Positions 19,625 through 29,844 of a stretch of 64,000 nt of DNA are shown here, one piece after another; positions within the stretch are counted from its first letter, which is position 1; every line of letters begins with the position of its first letter. This stretch comes from Calidifontibacillus oryziterrae (GTDB taxonomy: Bacteria > Bacillota > Bacilli > Bacillales > Bacillaceae_J), in contig NZ_ANOK01000003.1 in the NCBI RefSeq assembly GCF_000331575.1, positions 248,001 to 312,000 on the forward strand, in the 5' to 3' direction. A program made the position numbers and the translations under genes. The notes below the pieces were generated by a model that was not told where the DNA came from, made no database searches, and saw only the letters and a list, made by a program, of their open reading frames with translations.

Positions 19625-21670
19625 GTGAATAAACTAAAACAAAATATTACTAATATAAAAGGGATCGGTGAGGAAACGGCTAATGCTTTAAATGAAATGG
19701 GGATTTATACTATTGAACAGCTTATAGAGTATTTTCCTTATCGATATGAAGATTATCGCTTACGTGATATGAATGAAATTAAGCATGGTGAAAGAATAAC
19801 AATTGAGGGGAAGGTTCATAGTGAGCCTTCTTTAACGTTTTATGGAAAGAAGAAATCACGTTTGCAATTTCGTATCTTTGTTAATCATCTTTTAATAAAA
19901 GTAGTCTTTTTTAATCAACCTTACTTGAAAAAGCAATTTTCAATTGGAGATGTAGTTACAATAACTGGGAAATGGGATCAACATCGGCAAACTATTACTG
20001 GAAGTATTTTAAAAACAGGGCAAATCGGTCATCAACAAGAGCTAAGGCCCATTTATTCGGTAAAAGGAAATGTAACGGTTAAAGGGATAGCTAGACTCAT
20101 TGCTCTTGCTCTCAACCAGTTTGGCGAATTGATTTTAGAAATTTTGCCAGAGGAAATGATTTCTTCTTATAAGTTAATGTCTAGAAAAGATGCAGTTAAA
20201 AATTTTCATATTCCCAAAAGTAGAGAACATTTAAAGCACGCACGAAGGCGGATGGTATACGAGGAATTTTTGTTATTTCAATTAAAAATGCAAGCTATGA
20301 GAAAGTTTGAACGAGAGCATCGAGGTGGGAATATCCACACTTTTTCGGAAGAGACTATTAATCAATTCATTTCATCTCTACCATTTCCGTTAACGAATGC
20401 ACAAACAAGGGTCGTTCAAGAAATATTAGATGATATGGCATCCCCTTATCGAATGAATCGTCTTCTCCAAGGCGATGTAGGTTCTGGCAAAACAGTTGTT
20501 GCAGCTATCGCATTATTCGCAACTATAAAAGCTGGCAATCAAGGAGCGTTAATGGTCCCAACAGAAATTTTGGCAGAACAACATGCATTATCACTTATGG
20601 ATTTGTTGGCGTCACATGGTCTAAACGTTGCTTTACTAACGAGCTCAGTGAAAGGGAAAAAACGTAAGGATCTTTTAAAACAATTGCAGGATGGAGTGAT
20701 AGATGTAATTGTTGGGACGCACGCTCTTATTCAGGATGAGGTGAATTTCAATAAACTTGGGTTAGTGATTACTGACGAACAGCATCGCTTTGGTGTCGAA
20801 CAACGCCGGATATTACGTGAAAAAGGTGAAAGTCCAGATGTATTATTTATGACTGCTACACCGATACCAAGAACGTTAGCCATTACAGTTTTTGGGGATA
20901 TGGATGTGTCGGTAATTGATGAGATGCCAGCAGGGCGTAAGCTTGTTAAAACTTATTGGGTTAATCATACGATGTTGGAGCGGATACTTGCCTTTATACT
21001 GAAGGAAATCAATAAAGGTCATCAGGCTTACGTAATTTGCCCATTAATCGAAGAATCAGAAAAGCTAGATGTTCAAAATGCAATCGACGTATATACTATG
21101 CTTGTTCAGTTTTTTTCATCAAAAATTAAAATTGGCTTAATGCATGGGCGTCTTTCAAGTGGAGAAAAAGAAGAGGTGATGAAAAAGTTTAGCGAAAATG
21201 ATTACCAAATTCTCGTTTCAACAACAGTGGTCGAGGTTGGTGTCAATGTCCCAAATGCTACTGTAATGGTGATTTATGATGCCGAAAGGTTTGGGTTATC
21301 ACAACTCCATCAATTGCGGGGGAGAGTCGGTAGAGGCAATGATCAATCGTATTGTATTTTAATTGCTGATCCTAAAACAGATGTAGGTAAAGAAAGAATG
21401 ACAATTATGACCGAAACGAATGATGGCTTTGAGCTATCGCAAAAAGATTTGGAGTTAAGAGGGCCTGGAGATTTTTTTGGGAAAAAACAAAGTGGCTTAC
21501 CAGAATTTAAAATAGCGGATATGGTTCACGATTTTAAAACATTAGAGGTAGCAAGAAACGATGCAGCAAGGCTTATTTCATCATCAAGCTTTTGGCAGGA
21601 TGAACAATATCGACTTTTACGGTCATATCTTAATGAAACAGGAGTTTTAAATGGTGAAAAATTAGACTAG
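19625..21670 (+). CDS. recG: ATP-dependent DNA helicase RecG
   Basis: 681 residues, GTG start. RecG remodels stalled forks and Holliday junctions. Visible are the N-terminal wedge/OB domain (about 1-200), Walker A GDVGSGKTVVAAIA (about 290), DEQH box ITDEQHRFGVEQR (about 385), motif VI QLRGRVGRG and the C-terminal TRG region ELRGPGDFFGKKQSGLPEF. The sdaAB-sdaAA genes that precede recG in B. subtilis are missing. Confidence 0.96.
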   Translation: MNKLKQNITNIKGIGEETANALNEMGIYTIEQLIEYFPYRYEDYRLRDMNEIKHGERITIEGKVHSEPSLTFYGKKKSRLQFRIFVNHLLIKVVFFNQPYLKKQFSIGDVVTITGKWDQHRQTITGSILKTGQIGHQQELRPIYSVKGNVTVKGIARLIALALNQFGELILEILPEEMISSYKLMSRKDAVKNFHIPKSREHLKHARRRMVYEEFLLFQLKMQAMRKFEREHRGGNIHTFSEETINQFISSLPFPLTNAQTRVVQEILDDMASPYRMNRLLQGDVGSGKTVVAAIALFATIKAGNQGALMVPTEILAEQHALSLMDLLASHGLNVALLTSSVKGKKRKDLLKQLQDGVIDVIVGTHALIQDEVNFNKLGLVITDEQHRFGVEQRRILREKGESPDVLFMTATPIPRTLAITVFGDMDVSVIDEMPAGRKLVKTYWVNHTMLERILAFILKEINKGHQAYVICPLIEESEKLDVQNAIDVYTMLVQFFSSKIKIGLMHGRLSSGEKEEVMKKFSENDYQILVSTTVVEVGVNVPNATVMVIYDAERFGLSQLHQLRGRVGRGNDQSYCILIADPKTDVGKERMTIMTETNDGFELSQKDLELRGPGDFFGKKQSGLPEFKIADMVHDFKTLEVARNDAARLISSSSFWQDEQYRLLRSYLNETGVLNGEKLD

Positions 21671-21684
21671 TAGGAAAATAATGC

Positions 21685-21734
21685 TTGCAAGCTTCCAGCA
21701 ATATTTATATACTACTATTAGTACCTAGTCATAG
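21685..21734 (+). promoter_or_regulatory. fapR promoter with FapR operator
   Basis: TTGCAA (21685-21690), a 17-bp spacer and TATACT (21708-21713) form a sigma-A promoter. Just downstream, ACTATTAGTACCTAGTCATAGT (split here: ACTATTAGTACC then TAGTCATAGT) is an imperfect palindrome matching the known FapR site core TTAGTACCTAGTC. It overlaps the start of transcription, as expected for repression relieved by malonyl-CoA. Confidence 0.85.
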
Positions 21735-21752
21735 TATCGGGAGGTGGAGTCG

Positions 21753-22319
21753 GTGCGGCGTACAAAAAAAGAGCGACAGCAATTACTGAAAAAAACAATT
21801 GAAGAAACTCCCTTTATAACAGATGAAGAGCTCGCAAAAAAATTTAACGTAAGTATTCAAACGATACGTTTAGATCGGCTTGAATTATCAATTCCTGAGC
21901 TTCGTGAACGAATTAAGGATGTGGCTAAAAGCAAGCTCGATGAGGAAGTAAGATCATTACAAATAGAGGAAATTATTGGCGAAATTGTTGATTTAGAGAT
22001 GGATAAAAGTGCGATATCCATTTTTGATGTGAAAAGTGAACATGTTTTTACAAGAAATCGGATCGCAAGGGGGCATCATCTTTTCGCTCAAGCAAACTCA
22101 TTAGCTGTTGCTTTAATAGATGATGAGTTAGCACTAACAGCTAAAGCAAACGTGAAGTTTACTCGCCAAGTCAAAGAAAATGAACGAGTTGTCGCAAAGG
22201 CGAAGGTAGTCGATAACGATGAAGAAAGAAGTAGAACCTTAGTTGAAGTTAAGTGTTATGTTGGTCAAGAGCTTGCATTTATCGGCGAATTTGAAATGTA
22301 TAGACCAAGATCTAAATGA
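21753..22319 (+). CDS. fapR: FapR, malonyl-CoA-responsive fatty acid synthesis repressor
   Basis: 188 residues from GTG 21753, following GGGAGGTGGAG. The DeoR-like HTH is at about 18-45 ([20 protein letters not shown]), and the hot-dog malonyl-CoA-binding domain follows with [17 protein letters not shown] and [17 protein letters not shown]. It represses the lipid genes when malonyl-CoA is low. The operator in its own promoter indicates autoregulation together with plsX-fabD-fabG. Confidence 0.96.
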   Translation: MRRTKKERQQLLKKTIEETPFITDEELAKKFNVSIQTIRLDRLELSIPELRERIKDVAKSKLDEEVRSLQIEEIIGEIVDLEMDKSAISIFDVKSEHVFTRNRIARGHHLFAQANSLAVALIDDELALTAKANVKFTRQVKENERVVAKAKVVDNDEERSRTLVEVKCYVGQELAFIGEFEMYRPRSK

Positions 22320-22353
22320 TGTGAATACGAAATAAAAAAGGTAGTGAAAATGA

Positions 22354-23340
22354 ATGAGACTTGCAATAGATGCAATGGGTGGGGATCATGCACCAGAGCA
22401 AATTGTAAAAGGTGTAATAAATGCAGTAAAGCTATTTCCAAACATCGAATTCACATTAGTTGGAAATGAACAAGAGATTTTAAAATATGTATCAGATCGA
22501 CACCATATAACCATTATACATACGGATGAAGTAATTGAAGCCACTGATGAACCAGTACGGGCTGTTCGTCGTAAAAAAACAGCATCAATGGTAGTAATGG
22601 CTGAAGAAGTAAAAAATGGAAGAGCAGACGCTTGTATTTCAGCAGGCAATACAGGTGCTTTAATGGCCGCAGGACTATTTATCGTAGGTCGTATTGAGGG
22701 CATCGATCGACCAGCGCTATCACCAACTTTACCAACCATTGATGGCCGAGGTTTTGTTTTCTTAGATGTAGGTGCTAATGCTGATGCTAAGGCTGAACAT
22801 TTACAGCAATACGCCATTATGGGCTCTGTCTATGCTGAAAAGGTGAGGGGAATTACAAACCCTCGTGTTGGACTACTTAATGTTGGTACAGAGGATAAAA
22901 AAGGAAATGAACTGACAAAGCATGCTTTTACCCTATTGAAAGAAGCACCCATCCATTTTATCGGAAATGTAGAAGCAAGGGATTTATTATCTGGAGTTGC
23001 AGATGTAGTTGTAACAGACGGTTTTACAGGTAATGTTGCCTTGAAATCAATTGAAGGTACTGCGCTGGGAATCTTTTCGATGTTGAAAAAGGAGCTTATG
23101 AGTAGCTTAAAAACGAAGCTTGCAACTGCTGTTATTAAGCCCCAGCTCAAAAATTTAAAAAACCAGCTTGATTATTCCGAATATGGAGGTGCTGGATTGT
23201 TTGGTTTAAAAGCACCTGTTATTAAAGCACATGGTTCATCTGATGCGACAGCAATAGTTAATGCCATTCGACAGGCAAAGGATATGGTTGAGAACGAAGT
23301 TATAACAAAAATTTGCGCAACTGTAAAAGGGATAGAATAA
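22354..23340 (+). CDS. plsX: Phosphate acyltransferase PlsX
   Basis: 328 residues starting [20 protein letters not shown], the family signature. It makes acyl-phosphate from acyl-ACP, the substrate of PlsY in phospholipid synthesis. Further conserved parts are [26 protein letters not shown] and [11 protein letters not shown]. Second gene of the FapR-controlled operon; fabD follows 16 bases later. Confidence 0.96.
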   Translation: MRLAIDAMGGDHAPEQIVKGVINAVKLFPNIEFTLVGNEQEILKYVSDRHHITIIHTDEVIEATDEPVRAVRRKKTASMVVMAEEVKNGRADACISAGNTGALMAAGLFIVGRIEGIDRPALSPTLPTIDGRGFVFLDVGANADAKAEHLQQYAIMGSVYAEKVRGITNPRVGLLNVGTEDKKGNELTKHAFTLLKEAPIHFIGNVEARDLLSGVADVVVTDGFTGNVALKSIEGTALGIFSMLKKELMSSLKTKLATAVIKPQLKNLKNQLDYSEYGGAGLFGLKAPVIKAHGSSDATAIVNAIRQAKDMVENEVITKICATVKGIE

Positions 23341-23356
23341 AGTAAGGGGGAACAAC

Positions 23357-24301
23357 ATGGGAAAAGTAGCATTTATTTTTCCAGGTCAAGGATCGCAAAC
23401 TGTAGGAATGGGACAATCAATTGCAAGTGAGATTGAGTCCGCAAAAATAATTTTTGAAAAAGCAGATAAACGGTTAGGCATTACATTATCCGAAACAATC
23501 TTTAACGGGCCAGCAGAAAAGCTAACGTTAACAGAAAATGCACAACCCGCTCTATTAACGACTAGTATTGCACTTTTAGAGGCTTTAAAGGAGCATGGGA
23601 TTAAACCGGATTATACTGCCGGTCATAGTTTAGGTGAATATAGTGCACTAGTTGCAGCAGAAGCATTAAGCTTTGAGGATGCTGTTTATGCTGTCCGAAA
23701 GCGTGGAGAATATATGGAAGAAGCTGTTCCAGCAGGTGTTGGTACAATGGCGGCTGTATTAGGGATGGCAGAAGCTGATTTACAAGCTGTTACATCTGAA
23801 ATAACAGCTAGCGGGCATGTTGTTCAGCTCGCCAACTTAAACTGTCCCGGGCAAATTGTGATTTCTGGTTCGAAGCTTGGAGTTGAAAAAGCATCCGAGT
23901 TAGCGAGAGAGAAGGGTGCAAAGAAGGTCATTCCTTTAGTTGTAAGTGGTCCTTTCCATTCTCAATTAATGAAGCCTGCGGCTGAAAGATTTTCACAAAT
24001 ACTTGATCAGATTGAAATAAAGGATGCAAAAATTCCTGTCATTGCGAATGTAACAGCAATGGAAATGAGTAAACAAGAGGAAATTAAAGAAAAATTAATT
24101 GAACAGCTTTATTCACCTGTATTATGGGAACGCTCAGTTGAAACAATGCTTGCTAAAGGTGTGGATACATTTATTGAAATTGGTCCGGGAAAGGTTTTAT
24201 CGGGACTAGTTAAAAAGGTTAATCGTCGAGTGCATACATATGCTATTTCAGATCAAGAATCATTACTAGAGATAGTAGGCAAACTAAAGGGGGATGATTA
24301 A
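23357..24301 (+). CDS. fabD: Malonyl-CoA:ACP transacylase
   Basis: 314 residues. It loads malonyl groups on acyl carrier protein. The catalytic serine lies in TAGHSLGEYSALVAA (GHSLG), the active-site histidine in VVSGPFHSQLMKPA, and the N-terminus FPGQGSQTVGMG is typical. The stop abuts the fabG start with no gap. Confidence 0.96.
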   Translation: MGKVAFIFPGQGSQTVGMGQSIASEIESAKIIFEKADKRLGITLSETIFNGPAEKLTLTENAQPALLTTSIALLEALKEHGIKPDYTAGHSLGEYSALVAAEALSFEDAVYAVRKRGEYMEEAVPAGVGTMAAVLGMAEADLQAVTSEITASGHVVQLANLNCPGQIVISGSKLGVEKASELAREKGAKKVIPLVVSGPFHSQLMKPAAERFSQILDQIEIKDAKIPVIANVTAMEMSKQEEIKEKLIEQLYSPVLWERSVETMLAKGVDTFIEIGPGKVLSGLVKKVNRRVHTYAISDQESLLEIVGKLKGDD

Positions 24302-25042
24302 ATGCTTAAGGGAAAAGTAGCTCTTGTGACGGGTGCATCAAGGGGCATCGGTAAAGAAATTGCATTACAGCTGGCACGTAATGGAGCGAGTGTTGCTGTA
24401 AATTATGCTGGAAGTGAAGCAAAGGCAAATGAGGTTGTTGCACAAATAAGGGAAAACGGCGGTGAAGCATTTGCCATTCAGGCTGATGTTGCAAACGCGG
24501 AATCAGTTACAAATATGGTTGCTGAAGTAATTTCAAAATACGGCGCATTAGACATTCTTGTAAATAATGCCGGGATTACACGTGATAATTTGTTAATGAG
24601 AATGAAGGAAGATGAATGGGATGCAGTGATAAACACAAACTTAAAAGGTGTGTTCAACTGTACAAAGGCAGTAACTAGACAAATGATGAAGCAACGAAAA
24701 GGTCGGATTATTAATATTGCTTCAATTGTTGGTGTGTGTGGTAATCCAGGTCAAGCTAACTATGTTGCAGCAAAAGCTGGTGTTATAGGATTAACAAAAA
24801 CAACTGCTAAAGAGCTTGCTAGCCGTAATATTACTGTGAATGCCATTGCGCCTGGGTTTATTACAACCGATATGACAGATGAATTAACTGATGAAGTGAA
24901 AAATGAAATGTTAAAGCAAATACCTCTTGCGCGCTTTGGAAAGCCTGAGGATATTGCTGCCGTTGTTCGTTTCCTTGCTTCTGATGAAACCAGCTATATT
25001 ACTGGGCAGACTTTCCATGTTGATGGCGGTATGGTTATGTAA
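24302..25042 (+). CDS. fabG: 3-oxoacyl-ACP reductase FabG
   Basis: 246 residues, short-chain dehydrogenase. The NADPH loop is [12 protein letters not shown], and the catalytic set is N in NNAG, S in INIASIVG, and Y/K in YVAAKAG. It reduces 3-oxoacyl-ACP in elongation. The ATG follows directly on the fabD stop. Confidence 0.96.
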   Translation: MLKGKVALVTGASRGIGKEIALQLARNGASVAVNYAGSEAKANEVVAQIRENGGEAFAIQADVANAESVTNMVAEVISKYGALDILVNNAGITRDNLLMRMKEDEWDAVINTNLKGVFNCTKAVTRQMMKQRKGRIINIASIVGVCGNPGQANYVAAKAGVIGLTKTTAKELASRNITVNAIAPGFITTDMTDELTDEVKNEMLKQIPLARFGKPEDIAAVVRFLASDETSYITGQTFHVDGGMVM

Positions 25043-25129
25043 GTACAAGTATTTTTTACTATAAATGGGTTACAAGCTAGTTTTTTTAATAAGAATTTAA
25101 TATAATACTTGAGGGGAGGTGAGCTAAAC

Positions 25130-25363
25130 ATGGCAGACGTATTAGAGCGTGTAACAAAAATCATCGTAGATCGTTTAGGAGTAGACGAAGCTGCTGTTAC
25201 ATTGGAAGCTTCTTTTAAAGATGATCTTGGTGCAGATTCCCTTGATGTAGTTGAATTAGTAATGGAACTTGAAGATGAATTTGATATGGAAATCTCTGAT
25301 GAAGATGCAGAAAAGATTTCTACTGTTGGAGATGCAGTTAACTACATAAAATCACAAGCATAA
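25130..25363 (+). CDS. acpP: Acyl carrier protein
   Basis: 77 residues from ATG 25130, following GGGGAGGTGAG. The phosphopantetheine-bearing serine is in [14 protein letters not shown]. Strongly acidic, helical. It carries the growing chain in fatty acid synthesis. The longer in-frame start at 25109 lies in the ribosome site and is rejected. Confidence 0.96.
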   Translation: MADVLERVTKIIVDRLGVDEAAVTLEASFKDDLGADSLDVVELVMELEDEFDMEISDEDAEKISTVGDAVNYIKSQA

Positions 25364-25364
25364 T

Positions 25365-25394
25365 TAAAGGGCTGTCCTTTTGGCCAGCCTTTTC
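25365..25394 (+). terminator. Terminator after acpP
   Basis: AAAGGGCTG and CAGCCTTTT pair with one bulge around TCCTTTTGGC, with TTTTC at the end. It closes the fapR operon. Confidence 0.65.
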
Positions 25395-25440
25395 TCCAAT
25401 TTATATTATTGTTGATGTTTTGTCTAAAGCGGAGGTTTTT

Positions 25441-26190
25441 ATGTCACGACCAATAAGAAAAAGAGAGAAAAACATAGGTGTGAAACAAAAATTAAAGTTC
25501 CAAGAATTACAAAACCGGCTCGGTATACATTTCACTGATGAAAATATTTTATACCAAGCTTTTACACATTCATCTTATGTGAATGAGCATCGAATTAAAT
25601 CATCAGAGGATAATGAAAGATTAGAATTTTTGGGTGATGCTGTCCTTGAATTAACGGTTTCACAATATTTATTTAAAAATTTTCCTGCAATGAGCGAGGG
25701 AGATTTGACAAAACTTAGGGCGGCTATTGTATGTGAGCCTTCTTTAGTAAATTTTGCTCATCAATTATCGTTTGGAGACTATGTCTTATTAGGCAAGGGC
25801 GAAGAGTTAACAGGTGGAAGAACACGACCTGCATTACTTGCGGATGTATTTGAAGCATTTATTGGGGCTCTTTATTTAGACCAAGGGCTTGATAAGGTAA
25901 TTGATTTTCTCCAAGTAACGATTTACCCAAAAATTAGTGAAGGTGCTTTTTCTCATGTGATGGATTATAAAAGTCAGCTACAAGAAATTGTTCAAAGAAG
26001 TGGTCAAGGCTCATTAGAATATTTAATTGTTCAGGAAAAAGGGCCTGCTCATAACCGTGAGTTCGTTTCTAAAGTGTTACTAAATGATGAAATTCTTGGA
26101 ACCGGCATCGGAAAGTCTAAAAAAGAAGCAGAACAAAAAGCGGCTAAGCAAGCTTTGGATAAGATTAAAAGTGAAAAAGGAACATTATAA
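25441..26190 (+). CDS. rnc: Ribonuclease III
   Basis: 249 residues from ATG 25441, after GCGGAGG. It cleaves double-stranded RNA in rRNA processing. Signature [14 protein letters not shown] (about 60) with the metal-binding E/D, and [16 protein letters not shown] for the second set. The C-terminal double-stranded RNA-binding domain (about 170-245) ends with [19 protein letters not shown] terminator follows, before smc. Confidence 0.96.
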   Translation: MSRPIRKREKNIGVKQKLKFQELQNRLGIHFTDENILYQAFTHSSYVNEHRIKSSEDNERLEFLGDAVLELTVSQYLFKNFPAMSEGDLTKLRAAIVCEPSLVNFAHQLSFGDYVLLGKGEELTGGRTRPALLADVFEAFIGALYLDQGLDKVIDFLQVTIYPKISEGAFSHVMDYKSQLQEIVQRSGQGSLEYLIVQEKGPAHNREFVSKVLLNDEILGTGIGKSKKEAEQKAAKQALDKIKSEKGTL

Positions 26191-26191
26191 A

Positions 26192-26215
26192 TCCCCCCTT
26201 CAATTAAGGGGGTCT
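26192..26215 (+). terminator. Terminator after rnc
   Basis: CCCCCTT-CAATT-AAGGGGG, followed by TCTATTT. It overlaps the space just after the rnc stop. Confidence 0.7.
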
Positions 26216-26261
26216 ATTTATATAGGCTCAGCTTTTTTTCTCAGTGTAGGAGGACAATATT

Positions 26262-29200
26262 ATGCATCTAAAGCGTTTAGATATAGTTGGATTTAAATCT
26301 TTTGCTGATCGAATCTCTGTAGATTTTGTTAATGGTGTAACTGCTGTCGTTGGCCCGAACGGAAGTGGTAAAAGCAATATTACCGATGCGATTCGTTGGG
26401 TGTTAGGTGAGCAATCTGTCAAATCATTAAGAGGTGCAAAAATGGAGGATATCATTTTTGCGGGTAGTGATACGAGAAAACCTCTAAACATTGCAGAGGT
26501 GACGTTAACGCTAGAAAATGATGATCAATTTTTACCGATCGATTACCATGAGGTAAGTGTGACTAGAAGAGTATATCGTTCGGGTGAAAGTGAATTTTTA
26601 ATAAATAAACAAACATGTCGCTTAAAGGATATTGTTGACTTGTTTATGGATTCTGGTTTGGGTCGCGAAGCATTTTCAATTATAAGTCAAGGTAAGGTTG
26701 AGGAAATTCTTAGTAGTAAATCAGAGGATCGCCGCAGTATTTTTGAAGAAGCTGCAGGTGTATTGAAATATAAAACACGCAAGAGAAAAGCTGAGAATAA
26801 GTTATTTGAAACTCAAGATAATTTAAACCGGGTTGAAGATATCATTCATGAAATTGAGGGACAAATTGAACCATTAAAGCTGCAGTCTTCCATTGCAAAA
26901 GATTATCTTGAAAAGAAGGAAGAATTAGAAAAAACTGAGGTTGCACTCACTGTTTATGAAATCGAAGAGCTTCATAGTAAATGGGAACATCTTCTAAAAC
27001 AATTTGAAGAGCATAAGGATGTAGAAATTCAGCTTTCGACTACTGTTCAAACTCGCGAAGCAGAAATTGAATCGATCCGTGACCAGATGCAAACGATTGA
27101 TGATTCAATCAATGAGTTACAAGAGGTATTATTGAATTCTAGTAAAGAATTAGAGAAACTAGAAGGACAGCGTCAGGTTTTACAGGAACGGAAAAAGAAT
27201 GCAACTCATAACCGCGCTCAATTAGAAAAAGCGGTGGAAGAATTAAAAATTAAAATAAGTGATTATGACACTCAAATTGCTAATCAATCAGACTTGTTAA
27301 AGGAATTCCAGCAGCAGCTTGAAGCGGTATTAGAGGATTTATATCATACTGAAGAGCAATTATCAGCTGTTAGTCAAGATATTGATGCTGAATTAGATAC
27401 GTTAAATGGTGAGTATATTGATATTTTGAATAAACAAGCGTCATATAAAAATGAAAAGCGCTATTTAACAGAGCAACTTGGCCAGTTTGATCAAAAGAAA
27501 TTGCGATTAGATCAAGAAAATGAAAAATATTTAAGGCTTCGCCTTGAATTTGAAGCTACTAAGCAAAGTTTGTTAGAGAAAATTTCAAAAAAACAGGAAG
27601 AGATCCAGCTGCAGCTCAGCAAATATAAGCAAATCGAGTCTGAACTAGTAAAGCAGCGAGATGAATATCATAAAAGAGAAACGCAGCTATATCAGGCAAA
27701 TCAATATTTACAAAAGTTTAAATCTAGAAAAGAAATGCTTGAAGAAATGCAGGAGGAGTATGCGGGGTTTTTCGGTGGTGTTAAAGAAGTATTGAGAGCA
27801 AAGCTTCCTGGCGTTGAAGGTGCAATTGCAGAGCTAATTAATGTTGGGAAACAGTATGAATCTGCCATTGAAACAGCCCTAGGTAGCGCAATGCAGCATG
27901 TTGTCGTTAACAATGAAGAAAATGCTCGTCATGCCATTCAGTTTTTGAAACAAAATCGATCAGGCAGAGCAACATTTTTACCGATAAGCGTCATTAAAGG
28001 GAAAGAAATTCCCTCTCTACAAGTTGAGGCATTAAAGAAGAACCCAGGGTTTGTGGGGATAGCATCCTCACTAGTAAGCTATGATAAAAAGCATGAGGAT
28101 ATTATTCAAAATCTATTAGGTACTGTTATCGTAACGACTGATCTTAAAGGGGCAAATGATATAGCTCGAATAGTAAATCATCGCTACAGGATAGTAACAT
28201 TAGAAGGGGATGTTGTAAACCCGGGTGGTTCGATGACTGGGGGAGCTGTAAGACAGAAGACAACATCATTATTTACGCGAGGTAGAGAGTTAGAGGAAAT
28301 AAAGACAAAATTGCCTGATATGGAACGGAAAACAGAAGAATTTGAGAAACAGGTAAAGGAATTAAAGGGAAGTATACAAGAAAATGAAAAAGTTCTTTCC
28401 GAGCTTAAAGAAATTGGCGAAAGCCTCCGGATAGAGGAACACACTTTAAAGGGGGATTTGCGAGAACTTGAGATTGAAGAGAAGAATATTAATGAACGCC
28501 TTTCCATTTATGATTTAGAAATCGAAAATCTAAATAACGAAAAGGAATTAACCAAATCTAAGTTAGTGGAAGTAGATGCTAATTTAACATCTTTTGAGGA
28601 AACAACGGTCAAATTAAACGGACGGATTGAACAATTAAATGAGCAGAAGAAAACCCAACAGTCTTCAAAAGAATCAATCCAGCAAAAAGTTACTGAATTA
28701 AAAGTACTTGCTGCAGAAAAGGGGCAGTTAGTTAAAAATGAGCAAGAAAATCTTGATCGTATAGAACGAGAGAAAACAGAACTTCATCATCAATTAAATG
28801 AGCATTGCATGAATCTACAACTTTTAAATGATGAAATGAACACAAGCATTTCAGGTGAAGGTACACTAGAACAAACGATAATCGAAAAGGATAAAGAAAA
28901 AGAAAGCACTTTATCTTTAATTAGTAGTAGACGTGAAGAGCGTCTGAAGCAGCAAATGAATTTAGAGGACCTTTCTCGTGAAGTAAAAGAATTGAAGCGG
29001 CAGCATAAGCAAATGCTTGATGCTACAAAGGATGAAGAGGTTAAGATTAATCGCCTTGATGTAGAATTAGATACAAGGTTAACACATTTACGGGAAGAGT
29101 ATATGCTATCTTTTGATGCAGCAAAAGAAAAATATCCAATGACGATGGAAGCGAATGACGCAAAACGGAAAGTTAAATTAATTAAAATGGAAATAGATGA

Positions 29201-29819
29201 ACTAGGGACAGTGAATCTAGGAGCGATAGATGAATATGATCGCGTATCTGATCGTTACCAATTTCTAACCGAACAGAAAAGTGATTTACTTGAAGCAAAG
29301 AACACATTACATCAAGTGATACAGGAAATGGATGAGGAAATGAAAAAACGGTTCGAGGCTTCCTTTTATAGTATAAAAGCAGAATTTGAGCACGTCTTTA
29401 AAGAACTGTTTGGTGGTGGTAGAGCGGATTTGGTTTTAACCGATCCAGATGACCTACTTAATACAGGTGTAGATATTGTTGCTCAACCCCCGGGGAAGAA
29501 GCTGCAAAATCTCGGACTTTTATCTGGTGGGGAGCGGGCGTTAACGGCGATTGCTCTATTGTTTGCCATTTTACGGGTACGACCTGTTCCTTTCTGTGTT
29601 CTCGATGAGGTAGAGGCCGCATTAGATGATGCCAATGTAAACCGCTTTGCAAATTATTTAAAATTCTTTAGTAAAGAGACGCAATTTATTGTGATTACCC
29701 ATCGTAAAGGGACAATGGAGGAAGCGGATGTCCTTTATGGTGTTACAATGCAGGAATCGGGTGTTTCAAGCTTAGTATCCGTACGTTTAGAAGAGTCAAA
29801 ACAATTAGTCGAGGGTTAA
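26262..29819 (+). CDS. smc: Chromosome segregation ATPase Smc
   Basis: 1185 residues, standard length. Walker A GPNGSGKSNITDAIRW (about 32), a coiled coil (about 170-500), a hinge (about 505-660) with the glycine pairs in NPGGSMTGGAV, a second coiled coil (about 670-1000), the signature LSGGERALTAIALLFAI and Walker B FCVLDEVEAALDDANV. It forms the condensin ring with ScpA and ScpB. ftsY follows after 25 bases. Confidence 0.97.
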   Translation: MHLKRLDIVGFKSFADRISVDFVNGVTAVVGPNGSGKSNITDAIRWVLGEQSVKSLRGAKMEDIIFAGSDTRKPLNIAEVTLTLENDDQFLPIDYHEVSVTRRVYRSGESEFLINKQTCRLKDIVDLFMDSGLGREAFSIISQGKVEEILSSKSEDRRSIFEEAAGVLKYKTRKRKAENKLFETQDNLNRVEDIIHEIEGQIEPLKLQSSIAKDYLEKKEELEKTEVALTVYEIEELHSKWEHLLKQFEEHKDVEIQLSTTVQTREAEIESIRDQMQTIDDSINELQEVLLNSSKELEKLEGQRQVLQERKKNATHNRAQLEKAVEELKIKISDYDTQIANQSDLLKEFQQQLEAVLEDLYHTEEQLSAVSQDIDAELDTLNGEYIDILNKQASYKNEKRYLTEQLGQFDQKKLRLDQENEKYLRLRLEFEATKQSLLEKISKKQEEIQLQLSKYKQIESELVKQRDEYHKRETQLYQANQYLQKFKSRKEMLEEMQEEYAGFFGGVKEVLRAKLPGVEGAIAELINVGKQYESAIETALGSAMQHVVVNNEENARHAIQFLKQNRSGRATFLPISVIKGKEIPSLQVEALKKNPGFVGIASSLVSYDKKHEDIIQNLLGTVIVTTDLKGANDIARIVNHRYRIVTLEGDVVNPGGSMTGGAVRQKTTSLFTRGRELEEIKTKLPDMERKTEEFEKQVKELKGSIQENEKVLSELKEIGESLRIEEHTLKGDLRELEIEEKNINERLSIYDLEIENLNNEKELTKSKLVEVDANLTSFEETTVKLNGRIEQLNEQKKTQQSSKESIQQKVTELKVLAAEKGQLVKNEQENLDRIEREKTELHHQLNEHCMNLQLLNDEMNTSISGEGTLEQTIIEKDKEKESTLSLISSRREERLKQQMNLEDLSREVKELKRQHKQMLDATKDEEVKINRLDVELDTRLTHLREEYMLSFDAAKEKYPMTMEANDAKRKVKLIKMEIDELGTVNLGAIDEYDRVSDRYQFLTEQKSDLLEAKNTLHQVIQEMDEEMKKRFEASFYSIKAEFEHVFKELFGGGRADLVLTDPDDLLNTGVDIVAQPPGKKLQNLGLLSGGERALTAIALLFAILRVRPVPFCVLDEVEAALDDANVNRFANYLKFFSKETQFIVITHRKGTMEEADVLYGVTMQESGVSSLVSVRLEESKQLVEG

Positions 29820-29844
29820 ACTGTACGAAAGTGAGGGAATATGG

